Positions 32,238-35,307 of a stretch of DNA of 35,307 nt are shown here, one piece after another. The stretch's first letter is position 1; every line of letters starts with the position of its first letter. The notes under the pieces were generated by a model that was not told where the DNA came from, made no database searches, and worked only from the letters and a program-made list of their open reading frames with translations. Source of the DNA: Cystobacter ferrugineus (GTDB taxonomy: Bacteria > Myxococcota > Myxococcia > Myxococcales > Myxococcaceae); the NCBI RefSeq assembly GCF_001887355.1, contig NZ_MPIN01000029.1, forward strand, positions 16,563-51,869. The letters are read 5' to 3'. Both the position numbers and the translations under genes were made by a program.

Positions 32238-32894
32238 ATGACCCGCCGTGTGCCCGACCTGTCCGTCTACCTCGTCACCGATCGCCTGCTGTCGCGTGGG
32301 CGTGAGCTGGTGGATGTGGTGCTCGCCGCGGTGCGCGGTGGGGCGACCCTGGTGCAGTTGCGCGACAAGGATGCCCCGGCGCGCGAGACGCTGGCGTTGG
32401 GCCGGGCGCTGCTCGAGCGGCTCCGGCCGCTCGGCGTGCCGCTCATCGTCAATGACCGGGTGGACCTGGCGCTGGCGCTGGGGGCGGACGGCGTGCACGT
32501 GGGGCAGGGAGACCTGCCGCCCGAGGTGGCCCGGCGGCTGCTGGGGCCCGACGCGCTGGTGGGCCTGTCCATCACCGGGGCGGAAGATCTGCCCACGCTG
32601 GATCCGGCGGTGGTGGACTACGCGGGCGTGGGTCCCATCTTCCCCACCGGCTCCAAGCCAGACGCCACCCCGGCGCTCGGGCTGGAGGAACTTGGCCGGT
32701 TGCGGCGCCTGCTGCCCGTGCCAGTCGTGGCCATCGGTGGCATCTCCGCCGCCAACGCCGCGGCGGTCATCGCCGCGGGGGCGGATGGGGTCTCGGTGGT
32801 GTCCGCCATCTGCTCCGCGGACGACTGCGAGGTGGCCGCGAGCGCCCTTGCCCGGGCTGTCCAAGAGGGGCGCGCGCGCAGGGGCTCCCGGTAA
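32238..32894 (+). CDS. thiE: Thiamine-phosphate synthase
   Basis: ThiE joins 4-amino-2-methyl-5-hydroxymethylpyrimidine diphosphate with thiazole phosphate to form thiamine monophosphate. The 218-residue TIM barrel has YLVTDR (11-16), VQLRDKDA (39-46), IVNDRVDLAL (70-79), GVHVGQGDLP (85-94), VGPIFPTGSKPDA (131-143) and VAIGGISAAN (164-173), the last binding phosphate. The start ATG 32238 is preceded by GAAGGAG, which overlaps the thiM stop codon. ThiE uses the product of ThiM, so the pair is a compact salvage operon. One deviation is GPIFPTGSK where many relatives have GPxFPTxTK. Confidence 0.94.
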   Translation: MTRRVPDLSVYLVTDRLLSRGRELVDVVLAAVRGGATLVQLRDKDAPARETLALGRALLERLRPLGVPLIVNDRVDLALALGADGVHVGQGDLPPEVARRLLGPDALVGLSITGAEDLPTLDPAVVDYAGVGPIFPTGSKPDATPALGLEELGRLRRLLPVPVVAIGGISAANAAAVIAAGADGVSVVSAICSADDCEVAASALARAVQEGRARRGSR

Positions 32895-32988
32895 GGCCAG
32901 AGCCCGCCGGTCACGTCACTGTCTGGGTATCGCCGGATATTCCTCGCGCCGTTCTTCCAGCGCGTGACTCAGGGCGGAAACGGACCCC

Positions 32989-33525
32989 TCACCACTTGAG
33001 CTGGTAGGTGCAGGCGGAGTCGCCCAGGGCGCGGCAACCCCCGGGGCCGTGCGTGATGCGCAGCAACGAGCCCGGCCTCGCGAAGCGCACGTGGAGGGCT
33101 TCCAGCAGACCCTGATCGAACTCACAGGGATAGGGGTTGTCACACCGCATGCGCGCGGCATGTCCGTCCACGGGCTCGTGGTGGTAGCCGCCGATGGCTC
33201 CCGGGCCCCGATGGTTCATCCGGTAGGCCTCATCCACCAGGAACAGGGCCGTCTCGAAGGAGGTGATGTGGGGAGGAAAGGTCGTGTACCGGGGAACCTG
33301 CTGGCCGATGGCGCGCAGGGAGAAACGGCCCACGTGGGTCTGGATGTCCTGCAGGCAGCGCAGCAAGTCCCGCAAGGGGTACCACGGCTGGATTGTGGTG
33401 GCCGTGAACCCATGCGCGGCCATGATGCGTTTCACCTCGGGCCGCACGGCCTCCCCGGAATCGAGCAGGGCGTTGACGAGGTGGCCCTGGGCCTCGACGT
33501 CGGATGCTTGGATGACGTGAGTCAT
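32989..33525 (-). CDS. V4R-like sensor or binding protein
   Basis: The ATG at 33525 follows a good ribosome binding site (CGGAGG) and gives 178 residues; the frame opens at 33558. The N-terminal half is helical (VKRIMAAHGFTATTIQPWYP). The C-terminal half has YRMNHRGPGAIGGYHHE, MRCDNPYPCEFDQGLLEAL and the ending GGCRALGDSACTYQLKW. A terminal G-D-x-x-C-x-Y-x-x-x-W preceded by a CR motif is characteristic of V4R (4-vinyl reductase) and heme-NO-binding-like domains, which bind small hydrophobic molecules. Similar small proteins are common in myxobacteria with unknown function. It is transcribed alone and convergent with thiE. Confidence 0.72.
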   Translation of the reverse strand: MTHVIQASDVEAQGHLVNALLDSGEAVRPEVKRIMAAHGFTATTIQPWYPLRDLLRCLQDIQTHVGRFSLRAIGQQVPRYTTFPPHITSFETALFLVDEAYRMNHRGPGAIGGYHHEPVDGHAARMRCDNPYPCEFDQGLLEALHVRFARPGSLLRITHGPGGCRALGDSACTYQLKW

Positions 33526-33606
33526 GGCGTGCCTCCGGGATGGGGAGCTCTCACTCAATCACGTGCGTGCGAGCCATCTCAAGACGCAGATCGCCTGGAA
33601 AAGAAA

Positions 33607-33648
33607 GGCCCCGCTGTAACGCCTCTCACGGGGCGTTACGGCGGGGCC
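33607..33648 (-). terminator. Rho-independent terminator of the Cys-rich lipoprotein gene
   Basis: GGCCCCGC-T-GTAACGCC (33607-33623) pairs with GGCGTTAC-G-GCGGGGCC (33632-33648), a 17-position stem with one mismatch around an eight-base loop. Read on the minus strand it is followed by TTTCTTTT, and it starts 15 bases past the stop of the gene at 33664. Confidence 0.85.
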
Positions 33649-33663
33649 AGGCCATCAGGCCCC

Positions 33664-34851
33664 CTACAGGCCGTCGGGGTAGCACCAACCGGAGGTGTTA
33701 TCGGCCCCGCCGTTGGCGAGCGGGTAGGAGATATAGCCAAGCTCTTCTCCCGCACCGCATTCCGAACGGGCGCGGGCGTAGCGGTAGCAGGTGCCATGGC
33801 CCGAGCGTGTCAGGTCCATGCAGACGCCTCGTGCTCCTTCGACGCCGCAGTACTCGGAAAAGGTGACGCCACAGGTCTCGCCAATGCGCGCCGGATCGAA
33901 GAGGTAGCCGATGGGCTCCATGACCGACTGTTCGATGCACAGGCCGTAGACGCCGCACACCGTGCCGGTCGGGCAGCCGGGAGCCGCGGCCATGAAGTCG
34001 CACGTGGCGAGGCACTGCCGCGTGTCGCCGTAGGCGCCGGAGCAGGCGTAGCCGGGCGCGCAGTCCGTCGAGGCGAGCTGGTCCGCGCTCGCCGGCGTGT
34101 ACGTGCATGCCTCTCCTTGCGTCTTGGTGCCCAGCGACTTCTCGAGCGTACCGTCACTGGCCACGGTGTCGTCGGCGGCGCAGGTGTGGTTCGGGGGGAT
34201 CGTGGCCTGTGCGCCTTCGCGAGGATCACAGCCGCCCTGGCGGATCGTGTCCCACGTCGCGAACCGGATCCAACGGCACTCCCCGCCCGCCACCGGTGCG
34301 GTTCCAGTGTACGGAACCCGGAGCGGCGGCGCGGCCACCGACTCGCGCAGAACCACATCGGCGAGCGCGCCGGCGGTCTGCTGGGGCGAGACCTTGCGCG
34401 CGAGCAGGAGCTTGCCCGACTCGGCCACGAAGGTCTTCGCCGTCGACGCACCGGCGTCCTGGTAGCCATAGACGCATTGCTCGCACGTGAACAGGTTGGT
34501 GCCGCCGTTGGCCAGATCATGGAGCCCCCGGGCGGTGTTCACGTCCAGTCGGATGTACGCTGTGTCCGCGATCGCGGGATCCCCGAGGTTCGAAAACTCC
34601 CCGCGATACGTCGGCTGCTGCCCATACCTCACGGGTGACAGCTCGATGCCATTCGCGAGCTCGCCCAGGGTGAGCTCCGTACACCCGGCGGGCGGCGACA
34701 GATGCAACGTCTCCTGCTCGAGGGCCCGCACGGACTCCTGCTCGGGATCCGGAGCTGGTGTCTCCTGATGACACCCCACCACCGCGGTCAGCAGAACCAC
34801 GCCCCACCGCCACGCCCTGGAAGATGCAACGTCCACTCGACGGTACGTCAT
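33664..34851 (-). CDS. Cysteine-rich secreted lipoprotein of unknown function
   Basis: The ATG at 34851 gives 395 residues with a lipoprotein signal ending LTAVVGCHQ. The frame opens at 34938, but that start lacks a signal peptide. The mature protein has an N-terminal region of about 180 residues (LGELANGIELSPVRYGQQPT, LFTCEQCVYGYQDAGAS) and a C-terminal Cys-rich region with pairs such as CAPGYACSGAYGDTRQCLATC and CGVYGLCIEQ, ending GWCYPDGL. About 18 Cys suggest many disulfides and an extracytoplasmic site. The fold resembles the Cys-knot-like pattern of myxobacterial surface proteins, but I do not recognise a family. It has a strong terminator and is probably monocistronic. Confidence 0.8.
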   Translation of the reverse strand: MTYRRVDVASSRAWRWGVVLLTAVVGCHQETPAPDPEQESVRALEQETLHLSPPAGCTELTLGELANGIELSPVRYGQQPTYRGEFSNLGDPAIADTAYIRLDVNTARGLHDLANGGTNLFTCEQCVYGYQDAGASTAKTFVAESGKLLLARKVSPQQTAGALADVVLRESVAAPPLRVPYTGTAPVAGGECRWIRFATWDTIRQGGCDPREGAQATIPPNHTCAADDTVASDGTLEKSLGTKTQGEACTYTPASADQLASTDCAPGYACSGAYGDTRQCLATCDFMAAAPGCPTGTVCGVYGLCIEQSVMEPIGYLFDPARIGETCGVTFSEYCGVEGARGVCMDLTRSGHGTCYRYARARSECGAGEELGYISYPLANGGADNTSGWCYPDGL

Positions 34852-34913
34852 GTGATCCACCCCATTCACAAATGGCCGGAATATTCCAGCCATCCAGTAA
34901 AAACATGGTTCGC

Positions 34914-35180
34914 ATGAGTTACGTGGAGTGGTCAACACAATTGCAGACGCTGGAGAAGAAAAAGGTGGCGCCGCGGAAGAATCATTTTCTTAGGGCCGAA
35001 GAAAGCCTTCGCCTTCTCGGCCTCCCCTGGTGGGAGCGGGGCATTGGAGCCCACGCGGTCCGTGCCCTGCTAGCCCGGATCGGTCACACGAAGGCCCGCG
35101 CCGGGTGGCCAGGCATCAATTGGCGGCGTCTGCGCGCGGCGCGTGGCGAATGGACACGCGGCAGCGAGCTGCGGGCATGA
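34914..35180 (+). CDS. Hypothetical basic protein, uncertain
   Basis: The ATG at 34914 gives 88 residues; an in-frame ATG at 34905 is an alternative. No clear ribosome binding site precedes either. The product is rich in Arg, Trp and Leu (LRLLGLPWWERGIGAHAVRA, TKARAGWPGINWRRLRAARG). It could be a real small DNA-binding-like protein, a fragment of a larger gene, or a chance frame in GC-rich DNA. It is divergent from the Cys-rich lipoprotein gene. Confidence 0.3.
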   Translation: MSYVEWSTQLQTLEKKKVAPRKNHFLRAEESLRLLGLPWWERGIGAHAVRALLARIGHTKARAGWPGINWRRLRAARGEWTRGSELRA

Positions 35181-35239
35181 CAGTGGCCTGCACCAGCCGG
35201 CGTTCAGGCCCGTCGAGGTTGTCAAAGAGCTGCGAGGCG

Positions 35240-35307
35240 TCAGGAGGGAGTTGGGACTTCGTGGAGCTGTTGGGCGATGCGCGCGAAGAGGTCCTTCACC
35301 GGCGCAG
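35240..35307 (-). CDS. Possible C-terminal end of a gene running out of the window
   Basis: On the minus strand the last bases read APVKDLFARIAQQLHEVPTPS and then a stop at 35240-35242. This looks like a natural helical C-terminus, but only 21 residues are visible, so the identity cannot be judged. Confidence 0.25.
   Translation of the reverse strand, partial: APVKDLFARIAQQLHEVPTPS

Overview
The window is chromosomal DNA of high GC content. It most likely comes from a myxobacterium of the Cystobacter/Archangium/Myxococcus type. This is inferred from gene content: many secreted lipoproteins, thrombospondin-3 and RHS giants, a histidine kinase with an H-N-V-G-N type H-box, a MazF of myxobacterial appearance, a dimeric glycyl-tRNA synthetase, and cysteine-rich and V4R-like orphan proteins. 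No database search was possible. I see no CRISPR array, complete insertion sequence, intact tRNA or rRNA.

Layout. (1) 1-7.9 kb is a forward gene set: the end of a secreted beta-helix/thrombospondin-3 repeat protein, a 1755-residue RHS/YD-repeat protein with a membrane anchor and an embedded C39-like papain-fold domain, and a small unrecognised gene 28 bases behind the variable RHS tip. This is the best candidate for an undescribed polymorphic effector plus protective partner. (2) 8.0-12.6 kb holds a family GH2 beta-mannosidase of foreign appearance, a decayed gene that keeps coding sense across three frames, and a lipoprotein made only of four PPC domains. (3) 12.8-15.3 kb holds a tRNA 3'-end-like relic and two HxlR-type regulators, each divergent from its likely target (a PhnB/VOC protein and a RutE-like nitroreductase), with repeat operators between them. 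(4) 15.4-22.4 kb holds a pectate lyase with a ricin-type lectin domain, glycyl-tRNA synthetase with an unusual insertion, two secreted beta-propeller-like lipoproteins, and a MazF-type toxin without a visible antitoxin. (5) 22.5-24.5 kb is a LysR regulator facing a luciferase-fold (DUF5519-like) gene and a small membrane protein gene. A duplicated 70-base regulatory segment sits before each of the two target genes. (6) 24.6-31.1 kb holds an acyl-CoA-dehydrogenase-fold flavin monooxygenase, a sensor kinase translationally coupled to a small membrane protein, and two orphan lipoproteins. (7) 31.4-35.3 kb holds the thiamine salvage pair thiM-thiE, a V4R-like protein, a cysteine-rich lipoprotein with a strong terminator, and uncertain material at the right edge.

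The region is accessory in character. Apart from glyS and thiME most genes are secreted, sensory or detoxifying functions in one- to three-gene units, often divergent from a regulator. Several ORFs have a better internal start at a lipoprotein signal peptide or a ribosome binding site, and I used those starts.
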